Part shown: piece by piece, positions 52,753 to 61,567 of the stretch
Position numbering within the stretch: position 1 is the first letter of the stretch
How the letters are laid out: each line of letters starts with the position of its first letter
From: Streptomyces sp. DH41
GTDB taxonomy: Bacteria > Actinomycetota > Actinomycetes > Streptomycetales > Streptomycetaceae
Direction of reading: 5' to 3'
DNA: 64,000 bases
Assembly (NCBI RefSeq): GCF_029813785.1
Contig: NZ_JARVKY010000019.1
Coordinates: 124,001 to 188,000, forward strand
Translations under genes and position numbers: made by a program
Notes under the pieces: model-generated
What the model was told of the DNA's origin: nothing
Database searches by the model: none
What the model saw: only the letters and a program-made list of their open reading frames with translations

Positions 52753-53430
52753 TCACGTGGCGGTGTCGCCGGGCGTATCCGGCCGGGGGTCGTCCCCGGG
52801 CCGGGGCAGGCCGCCCGTCGCTCCAGATGTCGTGTCCTGTTGAGCGGTCCCCTCGGCGGCGGGACCCCGCAGGTCCCGCCCCGCCCGCTCGCTCTCGATG
52901 AGCTCGTTCAGCCAGCGCACTTCACGCTCCACGGACTCCATTCCGTGGCGCTGGAGCTCAAGCGTGTAGTCGTCGAGCCGCTCCCGGGTGCGAGCCAGGG
53001 AGGCCCGCATCTTCTCCAGGCGCTCCTCCAGCCGGCTGCGCCGGCCCTCGAGCACGCGCATGCGTACGTCACGCGACGTCTGCCCGAAGAACGCGAAGCG
53101 AGCGGCGAAGGTCTCGTCCTCGTAGGCGTCCGGGCCCGTCTGTGAGAGGAGTTGCTCGAAGTGTTCCTTACCGTCGGCCGTCAACCGGTAGACGATCTTG
53201 GCGCGGCGTCCCGTGAGGGAAGCGGCCGCCTCGCCGACGTTCCCCGGTTCCTCGATCAACCAGCCGTTGGCGACCAGCGTCTTGAGGCAGGGGTAGAGCG
53301 TTCCGTAGCTGAACGCCCGGAACACACCCAGTGACGTGTTGAGCCGTTTGCGCAGCTCATAGCCGTGCATCGGGGATTCGCGGAGCAGGCCGAGTACGGC
53401 GAACTCGAGGATGCCGGAACGCCGGCTCAT
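52753..53430 (-). CDS. PadR family transcriptional regulator
   Basis: 225 residues. Winged-helix N-terminus: LEFAVLGLLRESPMHGYELRKRL and FSYGTLYPCLKTLVANGWL, typical PadR. A coiled-coil C-terminus (MRVLEGRRSRLEERLEKMR) for dimerisation and a disordered tail follow. It probably controls itself and ino1 through the palindrome at 53460-53482. Confidence 0.92.
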   Translation of the reverse strand: MSRRSGILEFAVLGLLRESPMHGYELRKRLNTSLGVFRAFSYGTLYPCLKTLVANGWLIEEPGNVGEAAASLTGRRAKIVYRLTADGKEHFEQLLSQTGPDAYEDETFAARFAFFGQTSRDVRMRVLEGRRSRLEERLEKMRASLARTRERLDDYTLELQRHGMESVEREVRWLNELIESERAGRDLRGPAAEGTAQQDTTSGATGGLPRPGDDPRPDTPGDTAT

Positions 53431-53459
53431 CGTCGCCTCCTCTCGTCCTTATGCCGCGC

Positions 53460-53482
53460 TGATGTATCGACTCGATACATCA
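53460..53482. promoter_or_regulatory. 23-bp palindrome, likely PadR operator
   Basis: Perfect 11-bp arms TGATGTATCGA (53460-53470) and TCGATACATCA (53472-53482) around one central C, 30 bases before padR. The ATGTAT/ATACAT ends resemble PadR-family operators. It stands out as A/T-rich in its setting. Confidence 0.85.
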
Positions 53483-53635
53483 GAACGATAGAACGAGCTT
53501 CCGCGTGCGACAAGAGGGGGCTTGGTGAACGGGATCACATCCGGGTTTCATCCTGAGCAAGTTGCCTGATTTGAGGTGAACTTCGAGTCTCGGGGGTTTT
53601 GGCGGTGCGTAGTCTGTGCGCCATGCAGACCACCG

Positions 53636-53661
53636 GGAACCGCGTGACGCCTGGGGACGTC
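53636..53661 (+). promoter_or_regulatory. Candidate ECF sigma promoter of the PBP gene
   Basis: GGAAC (53636-53640), 17 bases, CGTC (53658-53661), a common ECF promoter form, 122 bases before the PBP start. Short motifs match by chance in such DNA, so this is tentative. Confidence 0.35.
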
Positions 53662-53782
53662 CCTGTCCCTGGTGCGGTACGGGTGAATGCGGAAGGGGCC
53701 GCATCCGTACTTCGGGGGGACCGGAAACCAGCCGCCTTTACCAGGCGCGCAAAGGTGCGCCTGCCCGAGGAGTAGTCGTTCG

Positions 53783-56491
53783 ATGAGCGAGCACCGTCGC
53801 AAACCGCCGCAGCCGCAGGGAGGCGGACGTGCCGCGGCCCGACGCGGCCAGTCCGGCTTGTCCTCCGGCCGCCGTGCGGCACCGCGAGGCGCCACAGGGT
53901 CTCCGTCCGGCTCGTACGGTCCGGAGGACGAGGAGCGTCCGTACGGGAGTCGCGCCGAAGCCCGGCGCGCGGCACAGCGCAGCGGAGGCGGCCGCCGCAG
54001 AGCGGCCGAGCAGGGTCCCGGAGGCCGGCGAGCCGCTCCCGGCGGCCCGGCAGGGGCCGGACGAGGCCGCGCGGTCGCGTCCGGCAAGAAGCGGATGATC
54101 GATTACCCGCGCCGTGACAAGGACGGGTGGCACCGCTGGGTGCCGTCCTGGAAGCTCGTCTCCGGCCTGTGCATCGCGTTCTTCGGCACCATGGTGACCG
54201 CCGCGGGCATCGCCTACGCCATGGTGGGGGTACCCGTCGTCGACGAGACCGCCACGGCGCAGAACAACGTCTACTACTGGGCCGACGGCAGCCAGATGGT
54301 CGCCACGGGCGGTGAGCGCAACCGTCAGAGCGTCGACCTCGCACAGATTCCCAAGGAGATGCGCAACGCCGTCATCTCCCAGGAGAACAAGACCTTCTAC
54401 TCCGACAGCGGCATCGACCCCAAGGGCATCGCCCGCGCCGTGTTCAACATGGCCAAGGGCGGTGACACGCAGGGTGGCTCCACCATCACCCAGCAGTACG
54501 TGAAGAACGCGATGCTCAACGACCAGTCGCAGACGATCTCCCGCAAGGTCAAGGAGATCTTCGTCTCGATGAAGGTCGGCACCGAGGTGTCGAAGGACGA
54601 GATCCTCGAGGGCTACCTCAACTCCGCGTACTACGGCCGCGGCGCCTACGGGATCCAGGCCGCCGCGCGGGCGTACTTCAACGTGGACGCCGTCGACCTG
54701 AACGCGGGACAGTGCGCTTTCCTGTCGGCGATGCTCAAGGGGGCCACGTACTACGACCCGGCGGGCGCGACCTCGATCGACCCGGCCGCGACTCCGGAGG
54801 CCAACAAGGAGCGCGCCCAGCGGCAGATGCAGGACACCCTGAACAAGATGGTGGAGTACGGACACCTGAGTCAGGAGGAGCGGGCCAAGCACAGTGAACT
54901 CCCCGCCGTGCAGAACCCGCGGTCGAACTCGCAGCTGGGCGGTCAGATCGGCTACCTCGTCGATCTCGCCAAGGCTTCCGTGATCAAGACCGGCAAGGTC
55001 ACGGACAAGCAGCTGGAGAGGGGCGGCTACTCGATCCACACGACCTTCGAGAAGAAGAAGGTCGATGACCTCGAGGCCGCGGTGCAGAAGGTCTACAAGG
55101 AGAACATCGATCCGAAGAAGCGCCCCGACAAGGACACCCACGTCCAGTTCGGCGGGGCGTCGGTGGATCCCGAGACCGGTGCCATCAAGGCCGTTTACGG
55201 CGGCCAGGACGCGACCAAGCACTTCACCAACAACGCCGACGTGACCGGTGCCCAGGTCGGTTCGACGTTCAAGCCCTTCGTGCTCGCGGCGGCGATGAAC
55301 TGGGGCGTGCGCGATCCCGACCTCGGTCCGGAGCAGGCCAAGGAAGAGCGCACGGTCGTCTCCCCGAAGAGCCTCTACAGCGGCAAGAACGACCTCAAGA
55401 TCAAGGAATACGACGGGACGATCTGGAAGAACGAGGACGGCGAGCAGTGGCTGCAGGAGAATGACGGCAAGGAATCGCTCGGCGACCCGCCGGACTACAA
55501 GATCGACCTTCGTGAGGCGATGCGTCAGTCGTCGAACTCCGCCTTCGTGCAGCTCGGCATGGATGTCGGTCTGGACAAGGTGAAGGAGGCCGCCATTGAC
55601 GCGGGCCTCCTCGAGGGCAGCCTGGCGGGCGCCGGCTACCCGTCGTTCTCCATCGGCGTCTCGTCGCCGAGCGCCATCCGTATGGCGGACGCGTACGCCA
55701 CCTTCGCGGCCAGTGGCAAGCAGAGCGAGCCCTACTCCGTGACCAAGGTGACGAACAAGAGCGGCACGATCTACACGCACACGGTCAAGTCCGAGCGAGT
55801 GTTCACGGCTCAGGTCGCGGACAACGTCACGGACCTTCTGAAGACCGTCGTCGAGGAGGGCACGGGTAGCGCTGCCCAGCTGCCCGGCCGCGAGGTGGCG
55901 GGCAAGACCGGTACCACGGACGGCAACAAGTCCGCCTGGTTCGTCGGCTACACCCCGCAGCTGTCGACCGCGATCAGCATGTTCCGCTACCCGGACGACG
56001 AGTCCGTGAAGAAGCGGGAGTTCCTCGAGATGTACGGAACGGGCGGCCAGAAGAAGATCCACGGTGCGTCGTTCCCGTCCGAGATCTGGAAGGACTACAT
56101 GGAGGACGCGCTGAAGGACACGAAGGCGGAGAAGTTCCCGAAGCCGGAGCCCATCGGCGAGGTCGTCAACGACACACCGCCGCCCAGCCCCTCCCCCTCG
56201 CCCTCGCCTTCCGCCTCCGAGACGGAGGAGACGAGCCCGTCACCGAGCCCGTCGCCCAGCAAGACGGAGACCAGCCCCTCACCGTCCGCGTCGGCTTCGA
56301 CGTGCGACAGGTGGGACTACTGGAACTGCGAAAACGGCAATGACGGCGGTGATGGCAACGGCGGCAATGACGAGGGCGGGCCGGACGGAAGTCAGTCACC
56401 GTCCCCGACGAGCAGTGAGACAGAGGGAGACGGCGACAGCAACGGCACCGGTAACAACCAGGGGAACACGATCTGGGGCCAGAACGGCTAG
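53783..56491 (+). CDS. Class A penicillin-binding protein
   Basis: 902 residues from ATG 53783 with GAGGAG upstream. Basic, Arg/Gly-rich cytoplasmic tail (about 1-125), one membrane helix, a GT51 glycosyltransferase domain (VISQENKTFYSDSGID, GGSTITQQYVKN, EGYLNSAYYGRGAYGI), a transpeptidase domain with SxxK STFK, SSN and KTGTTDGN, then a Ser/Pro/Glu tail ending in an Asn/Gly/Asp-rich region with CDRWDYWNC. It should polymerise and crosslink peptidoglycan outside the membrane. Confidence 0.95.
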   Translation: MSEHRRKPPQPQGGGRAAARRGQSGLSSGRRAAPRGATGSPSGSYGPEDEERPYGSRAEARRAAQRSGGGRRRAAEQGPGGRRAAPGGPAGAGRGRAVASGKKRMIDYPRRDKDGWHRWVPSWKLVSGLCIAFFGTMVTAAGIAYAMVGVPVVDETATAQNNVYYWADGSQMVATGGERNRQSVDLAQIPKEMRNAVISQENKTFYSDSGIDPKGIARAVFNMAKGGDTQGGSTITQQYVKNAMLNDQSQTISRKVKEIFVSMKVGTEVSKDEILEGYLNSAYYGRGAYGIQAAARAYFNVDAVDLNAGQCAFLSAMLKGATYYDPAGATSIDPAATPEANKERAQRQMQDTLNKMVEYGHLSQEERAKHSELPAVQNPRSNSQLGGQIGYLVDLAKASVIKTGKVTDKQLERGGYSIHTTFEKKKVDDLEAAVQKVYKENIDPKKRPDKDTHVQFGGASVDPETGAIKAVYGGQDATKHFTNNADVTGAQVGSTFKPFVLAAAMNWGVRDPDLGPEQAKEERTVVSPKSLYSGKNDLKIKEYDGTIWKNEDGEQWLQENDGKESLGDPPDYKIDLREAMRQSSNSAFVQLGMDVGLDKVKEAAIDAGLLEGSLAGAGYPSFSIGVSSPSAIRMADAYATFAASGKQSEPYSVTKVTNKSGTIYTHTVKSERVFTAQVADNVTDLLKTVVEEGTGSAAQLPGREVAGKTGTTDGNKSAWFVGYTPQLSTAISMFRYPDDESVKKREFLEMYGTGGQKKIHGASFPSEIWKDYMEDALKDTKAEKFPKPEPIGEVVNDTPPPSPSPSPSPSASETEETSPSPSPSPSKTETSPSPSASASTCDRWDYWNCENGNDGGDGNGGNDEGGPDGSQSPSPTSSETEGDGDSNGTGNNQGNTIWGQNG

Positions 56492-56514
56492 CCGTCGGAA
56501 CGACCGTCATGGGC

Positions 56515-56528
56515 GTTTCACGTGAAAC
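56515..56528. promoter_or_regulatory. parS site (first of a pair)
   Basis: Perfect, and extended by GGGC and GCCC to a 22-bp palindrome (56511-56532). Confidence 0.95.
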
Positions 56529-56536
56529 GCCCGTAG

Positions 56537-56550
56537 GTTTCACGTGAAAC
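56537..56550. promoter_or_regulatory. parS site (second of a pair)
   Basis: Perfect palindrome 22 bases, about two helical turns, after the first; the PBP terminator follows at once. Confidence 0.95.
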
Positions 56551-56551
56551 C

Positions 56552-56584
56552 GGGGCCGCCGCATCCACGAGGTGCGGCGGCCCC
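56552..56584 (+). terminator. Terminator of the PBP gene
   Basis: 12-bp arms 56552-56563 and 56573-56584 with a 9-base loop, right after the parS pair. Confidence 0.85.
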
Positions 56585-56619
56585 GGTGTATTCCCAGGTG
56601 CGTACGGCAGGATGTGCCC

Positions 56620-58086
56620 ATGCCCAGTGCAGAATCGACGCCAGCGAGCGTGCACGATCCGGACCCGATGCGGCCGACCAGGGAGGACACGGTCGCCGCG
56701 GCCGGCAGCGAGCTGATCGGCGGTCCTCTCGGCCGACGTGCCTTGCTCGGGACGTCCTGGTGGACGCCCGTGCGGGTGATCGCACTCGTGGCGATCGGCA
56801 TGTTCGCCCTCGGACTGGTCCAGAAGGCACCCTGCTACAACGGTGCCTGGTTCTTCGGCGCCAGCTCCCAGTACACGCACGCCTGCTACTCGGACATCCC
56901 GCACCTCTACCAGGGGCGTGGGTTCGTCGACGGGCTCGTGCCGTACTTCGACAAGCTCCCCGGCGACATGGAGTACCTCGAATACCCGGTGCTGACCGGT
57001 GTCTTCATGGAAGTCGCGTCCTGGCTCACACCGGGCAGCGGCACCATCCAGCACCAGGAGCAGTGGTACTGGATGGTCAATGCCGGACTGCTCATGGTGT
57101 GCGCGGCCGTCATCGCCGTCTGCGTGACCCGCACGCACACCCGGCGCCCCTGGGACGGCCTACTGGTCGCCCTCGCGCCCGCCTTCGCGCTGACCGCGAC
57201 CGTCAACTGGGACCTGCTGGCGGTCGCTCTCACCTCCGCCGCGATCCTGATGTGGTCACGAGGGCGTTCCCTGGCCTTCGGTGTTCTCCTGGGGCTGGCC
57301 ACGGCCGCGAAGCTCTACCCCTTCCTGATCCTCGGCCCGTTGCTCGTGCTGTGCTGGCGGGCGGGCAAATGGCGGGAGTTCGGAAAGGCCCTGGGGGGCG
57401 CGGTCGTCGCCTGGCTCGTGGTGAACCTGCCGGTGATGCTGTTCGCCTTCGACGGATGGTCGAAGTTCTACACGTTCAGCCAGGAACGCGGCGTCGACTT
57501 CGGCTCCTTCTGGCTGATCCTGGTCCAGAACACCGACAACCCGCCCAGCACGGAGACGGTCAACACCCTCGCCACGCTCCTGATGCTGCTGTGCTGCGGC
57601 GGCATCGCGGCACTCACGCTGACCGCCCCGCGGCGTCCCCGGTTCGCCCAGCTCGCCTTCCTGATCGTCGCGGCCTTCATTCTCACCAACAAGGTCTACT
57701 CACCGCAGTACGTGCTGTGGCTGGTGCCGCTGGCCGCGCTGGCACGGCCGAAGTGGCGCGACTTCCTGATCTGGCAGGCGTGCGAGGTGGCCTACTTCCT
57801 GGGCATCTGGATGTACCTCGCGTACACGACCAGCGGCGACGCCCACAAGGGCCTGCCGACGGACGGCTACCACTGGGCCATCGGCGTGCACCTGCTGGGA
57901 ACGCTCTTCCTGTGCGTCATGGTCGTGCGCGACATCCTGATGCCGGACCGGGACCCGGTCCGGCGGAAGGGGGACGACGACCCGTCGGGTGGTGTGCTCG
58001 ACGGTGCGGAGGACGTCTTCCTCCTGGGGCCCGCAGCCCATACCGAACAGCCCGCAGCCCACTTCGAGGGGCCACGGGTGAGATGA
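56620..58086 (+). CDS. GT87-type polyprenol-linked glycosyltransferase
   Basis: 488 residues from ATG 56620; later ATGs (56668) are possible. About ten membrane helices. A large external loop early (CYNGAWFFGASSQYTH, LEYPVLTGVFMEVASW) has the acidic residue pattern of DUF2029/GT87 mannosyltransferases (PimE-like) that use polyprenyl-phosphate mannose. Pro-rich short N-terminal tail. Substrate uncertain. Confidence 0.8.
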   Translation: MPSAESTPASVHDPDPMRPTREDTVAAAGSELIGGPLGRRALLGTSWWTPVRVIALVAIGMFALGLVQKAPCYNGAWFFGASSQYTHACYSDIPHLYQGRGFVDGLVPYFDKLPGDMEYLEYPVLTGVFMEVASWLTPGSGTIQHQEQWYWMVNAGLLMVCAAVIAVCVTRTHTRRPWDGLLVALAPAFALTATVNWDLLAVALTSAAILMWSRGRSLAFGVLLGLATAAKLYPFLILGPLLVLCWRAGKWREFGKALGGAVVAWLVVNLPVMLFAFDGWSKFYTFSQERGVDFGSFWLILVQNTDNPPSTETVNTLATLLMLLCCGGIAALTLTAPRRPRFAQLAFLIVAAFILTNKVYSPQYVLWLVPLAALARPKWRDFLIWQACEVAYFLGIWMYLAYTTSGDAHKGLPTDGYHWAIGVHLLGTLFLCVMVVRDILMPDRDPVRRKGDDDPSGGVLDGAEDVFLLGPAAHTEQPAAHFEGPRVR

Positions 58087-58132
58087 GGCGGGAGACAGCG
58101 GACGGGCCGTTCGCTCTGAGCGAACGCGCGTA

Positions 58133-58165
58133 AAGGCCGTACACGGAAGCACCGTGTACGGCCTT
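58133..58165. terminator. Bidirectional terminator
   Basis: Perfect 14-bp arms AAGGCCGTACACGG (58133-58146) and CCGTGTACGGCCTT (58152-58165) in a convergent gap. Confidence 0.92.
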
Positions 58166-58180
58166 CTCCCAGCGGCTGAG

Positions 58181-59212
58181 CTAGCGGTCGAGGATCCGGT
58201 CGAACTGCGTGGTGGTGTGCCGCAGGTGGGCCACCAGCTCGTCACCGACCTGGGGCTCCGGCGCGTCCGAGGGCACGAACAGGATCGACACCTGCATGTG
58301 CGGCGGCTCCGCGAACCAGCGCTGCTTGCCGCCCCAGACGAACGGCGCGAGATTGCGGTTGACCGTGGCGAGGCCGGCCCGGGCGACACCCTTGGCGCGC
58401 GGCATGACGCCGTGCAGCGCCTTCGGGGCCTCCAGGCCCACCCCGTGCGACGTACCGCCCGCCACGACCACCAGGAAGCCGTCCGAAGCGGCCCTCTGCT
58501 GCCGGTAGCCGAAACGCTCGCCCTTGACGACGCGCGTGACGTCCAGGACCGCACCGCGGTACTCCGTGGCCTCGTGGTCCCCCAGCCACAGGCGGGTTCC
58601 GATCCGGGCGCGGAACCGGGTCTGCGGGAACTGCTGCTGGAGCCGGGCCAGCTCGTCCGCCTTGAGGTGACTGACGAACATCGTGTGCAGCGGCAGCCGG
58701 GCAGCGCGCAGCCGGTCCATCCAGCCGATGACCTCCTCGACGGCGTCCGAGCCGTCGGTACGGTCCAGCGGCAGATGGATGGCGAAGCCCTCCAGCCGGA
58801 CGTTCTCTATGGCGGCGTGAAGCTGCGGCAGGTCCTGCTCGCTGATGCCGTGCCGCTTCATCGAGGACATCACCTCGATGACCACGCGCGCGCCCACGAG
58901 GCCGTACACGCCGTCGATGGACGACACCGAGCGCACGACCCGGTCCGGGAGCGGTACGGGCTCCTCGCCACGCCGGTACGGCGTAAGGACCAGCAGGTCA
59001 CCGCCGAAGAAGTCCTTGATCCGGGCGGCCTCGTACGTCGTGCCGACGGCCAGCACGTCCGAACCCAGCCGCGTGGCCTCCTCCGCCAGCCGCTCGTGCC
59101 CGAAGCCGTAACCGTTGCCCTTGCAGACCGGGACCAGCCCGGGGAACTGCTCCTGCACGTGCTTGTGGTGCGCCCGCCAGCGCGCGGTGTCGACGTAGAG
59201 CGTGAGCGCCAT
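58181..59212 (-). CDS. Alanine-racemase-like PLP enzyme
   Basis: 343 residues from ATG 59212; a longer frame has no conserved content. PLP lysine K31 in VCKGNGYGFG, as in alanine racemases, then HGVGLEAPKA and later barrel parts. It lacks the strict length and motifs of the housekeeping alanine racemase, so the reaction is uncertain. 123 bases after femX on the same strand. Confidence 0.8.
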   Translation of the reverse strand: MALTLYVDTARWRAHHKHVQEQFPGLVPVCKGNGYGFGHERLAEEATRLGSDVLAVGTTYEAARIKDFFGGDLLVLTPYRRGEEPVPLPDRVVRSVSSIDGVYGLVGARVVIEVMSSMKRHGISEQDLPQLHAAIENVRLEGFAIHLPLDRTDGSDAVEEVIGWMDRLRAARLPLHTMFVSHLKADELARLQQQFPQTRFRARIGTRLWLGDHEATEYRGAVLDVTRVVKGERFGYRQQRAASDGFLVVVAGGTSHGVGLEAPKALHGVMPRAKGVARAGLATVNRNLAPFVWGGKQRWFAEPPHMQVSILFVPSDAPEPQVGDELVAHLRHTTTQFDRILDR

Positions 59213-59334
59213 GGCCGGACCTGGGACCTTTCTCGTGGCTGCGGTGTGCTGCGGTGTATCGAGGGGGAAAGCGTTGGTGGAGCTCGGGATGCTGTCACCG
59301 ACGCTACTGGAGCCAGGAGCGTCGGGCAGGGGGA

Positions 59335-60456
59335 TCAGCGACGCGACATGTAGATGTCGAGTGCCTTGTGGAGCAGCTTGTTCAGTGGGAAGTCCCACTC
59401 GCCGAGGTACTCGGCCGCCTGCCCGCCCGTGCCGACCTTGAACTGGATCAGACCGAAGAGGTGGTCGCTCTCGTCCAGGGAGTCGGAGATGCCGCGCAGG
59501 TCGTAGACGGTGGCGCCCAGGGCGTAGGAGTGGCGCAGCATGGCCCACTGCATCGCGTTCGAGGGCCGGACCTCACGGCCGATGTTGTCGGAGGCGCCGT
59601 AGGAGTACCAGACGTGGCCGCCGACGATCAGCATGGTCGCCGCCGACAGGTTCACCCCGTTGTGCCGGGCGAAGTACAACCGCATGCGGTTGGGGTCCTC
59701 GTTGTTGAGGGCCGCCCACATGCGCTGGAAGTACGACAGCGGGCGCGGCCGGAAGCGGTCGCGCACGGCGGTGATCTCGTACAGGCGCTGCCATTCCTCG
59801 AGGTCGTGGTAGCCGCCCTGGACCACCTCGACGCCGGCCTTCTCGGCCTTCTTGATGTTGCGGCGCCACAGCTGGTTGAAGTTCTTGTGGACCTCTTCCA
59901 GGGAGCGGTTGGCCAGCGGCACCTGGAAGACGTAGCGGGGCTGCACGTCACCGAAGCCGGCGCCGCCGTCCTCGCCCTGCTGCCAGCCCATGCGTCGCAG
60001 CTTGTCGGCCACCTCGAAGGCGCGCGGCTCGATGTGGTCGGCCTCGATGTCGCGCAGGCGCTTGACGTCGGGGTCCTGGATGCCCTTCTTGATGGACGTG
60101 GCGTCCCAGCGGCGGATGATCACCGGCGGGCCCATCTTCACCGAGAAGGCGCCCTGCTGCTTGAGGTGCGCCAGCATGGGCTCCATCCAGTCCTGCAGGT
60201 TCGGCGCGAACCAGTTGATGACCGGGCCCTCGGGGAGGTAGGCGAGGTAGCGCTTGATCTTGGGCAGCTGCCGGTACAGGACCAGGCCCGCGCCGACCAG
60301 CTCACCGGTCCGGTCGTCGAACCAGCCGAGGCTCTCCGAACGCCACTCCGCCTTCACGTCTGCCCATGCCGGGACCTGCATGTGACTCGCCGACGGCAGG
60401 CTCTGGATGTAGGCCAGATGCTGCTCGCGACTGATGGTCCTCAGGGTCAGGCTCAT
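59335..60456 (-). CDS. femX: Peptidoglycan bridge aminoacyltransferase (FemX-like)
   Basis: 373 residues from ATG 60456. FemABX GNAT-like fold: HMQVPAWADVK, YLPEGPVINWF, FNQLWRRNIKKAEKAGVEV, GGHVWYSYGASDN and YDLRGISDSLD. Uses glycyl-tRNA to add the first Gly to the stem peptide of lipid II in Streptomyces, which have one-Gly bridges. Confidence 0.9.
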   Translation of the reverse strand: MSLTLRTISREQHLAYIQSLPSASHMQVPAWADVKAEWRSESLGWFDDRTGELVGAGLVLYRQLPKIKRYLAYLPEGPVINWFAPNLQDWMEPMLAHLKQQGAFSVKMGPPVIIRRWDATSIKKGIQDPDVKRLRDIEADHIEPRAFEVADKLRRMGWQQGEDGGAGFGDVQPRYVFQVPLANRSLEEVHKNFNQLWRRNIKKAEKAGVEVVQGGYHDLEEWQRLYEITAVRDRFRPRPLSYFQRMWAALNNEDPNRMRLYFARHNGVNLSAATMLIVGGHVWYSYGASDNIGREVRPSNAMQWAMLRHSYALGATVYDLRGISDSLDESDHLFGLIQFKVGTGGQAAEYLGEWDFPLNKLLHKALDIYMSRR

Positions 60457-60615
60457 TCGGGGCGCTCCTCGGGCTGGTGTGTCCCCATGGGTACAGGGGC
60501 TCCGGCTCTCGCGCGAAGCCTACTGCGCCCTGTGAGCGCCCCGTTCGGCGTACGGGTGTAAGGCGGAGGGAAGGGTGTCCGGTGGGCGGGCGGCCGAGGG
60601 GTCCGGCTCCGGGGC

Positions 60616-60921
60616 TCAGCCGAAGAAGCCGCCGTGGTTCATACCGAGGTACAGACCGAACGCCGAGGCTCCGAGACCCAGGACCAGACCGAAGCGCTCG
60701 CGCGTCGTCGCCGAGATGAGCTGGCCGTATCCGCCGGTCAGGACCCCGAGCAGCCCGGCCCAGGAGGTCAGGATGTGGAGCCCTCGGAAGCTCGCGGTGG
60801 CGAGGGTGAGGACCGCGAGCACCAGGGTCACGGCGAGCAGCGTGTCCTGGAGAGGGTGCGGTTTGCCGTCGGTGGCCAGCAGGCCGGTCCGGGGCTTGGC
60901 GGGTCGCATGATCTGTGCCAT
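60616..60921 (-). CDS. Small three-helix membrane protein
   Basis: 101 residues from ATG 60921 with a perfect AGGAGG at six bases. Three hydrophobic helices: LAVTLVLAVLTLATA, LTSWAGLLGVLTGGYG and LGLGASAFGLYLGMNHGG. Function unknown; conserved position between femX and rpsF in this genus. Confidence 0.78.
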   Translation of the reverse strand: MAQIMRPAKPRTGLLATDGKPHPLQDTLLAVTLVLAVLTLATASFRGLHILTSWAGLLGVLTGGYGQLISATTRERFGLVLGLGASAFGLYLGMNHGGFFG

Positions 60922-61199
60922 GGGGAACCTCCTGCCAAAGGCAGTGCGTCTTCGCCCTTCACATCCGCTGAGTACCGATTGTGTCCCCTCCTCACCGGAT
61001 TTCAACCGCAAGCCGGTGGCCGGGTACTCTGTACCTTCTGCACTGGTGTCTCCTGCCGGCCACGGGCCGGGCCACCTCCTCGGAGGAGGCCCGATTGTCA
61101 GTGGGTCCTGGTTTACTCGTTGATACCGGTGCCAACGCATCGCAACCCTCCTGCCACGGAACGACCGTGGCCGCTGAGTCCAAAGGAGGTGGGTTCCAC

Positions 61200-61490
61200 A
61201 TGCGTCACTACGAGGTGATGGTCATCCTCGACCCCGATCTCGAGGAGCGTGCTGTCTCCCCGCTGATCGAGAACTTCCTCTCTGTCGTCCGTGATGGCGG
61301 CGGAAAGGTCGAGAAGGTCGACACCTGGGGCCGTCGTCGTCTCTCGTACGAGATCAAGAAGAAGCCCGAGGGCATCTACTCGGTCATCGACCTGCAGGCC
61401 GAGCCTGCGGTCGTCAAGGAGCTCGACCGGCAGATGAACCTGAACGAGTCGGTCCTCCGGACCAAGGTCCTCCGTCCCGAGATGCACTGA
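61200..61490 (+). CDS. rpsF: 30S ribosomal protein S6
   Basis: 96 residues from ATG 61200 with AAAGGAGG. MRHYEVMVILDPDLEE, DTWGRRRLSYEIKKKPEG. Binds S18 and 16S rRNA. First of the rpsF-ssb-rpsR-rplI operon. The 278-base leader has a GGAGGAGG palindrome (61075-61089) of unknown use. Confidence 0.97.
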   Translation: MRHYEVMVILDPDLEERAVSPLIENFLSVVRDGGGKVEKVDTWGRRRLSYEIKKKPEGIYSVIDLQAEPAVVKELDRQMNLNESVLRTKVLRPEMH

Positions 61491-61567
61491 GCCCTTCCGC
61501 TCAGCCGATCCCGGGATCCGAGTAGCAGCACAAGCAGCCAGCAGCAAACCCGCCGAGAGGTTCCCCC

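Noticed and set aside
52709..52756. ino1 start at the GTG overlapping the padR stop
   Set aside because: The 16 extra residues are not family-like and there is no ribosome site; the GTGA overlap may be chance.
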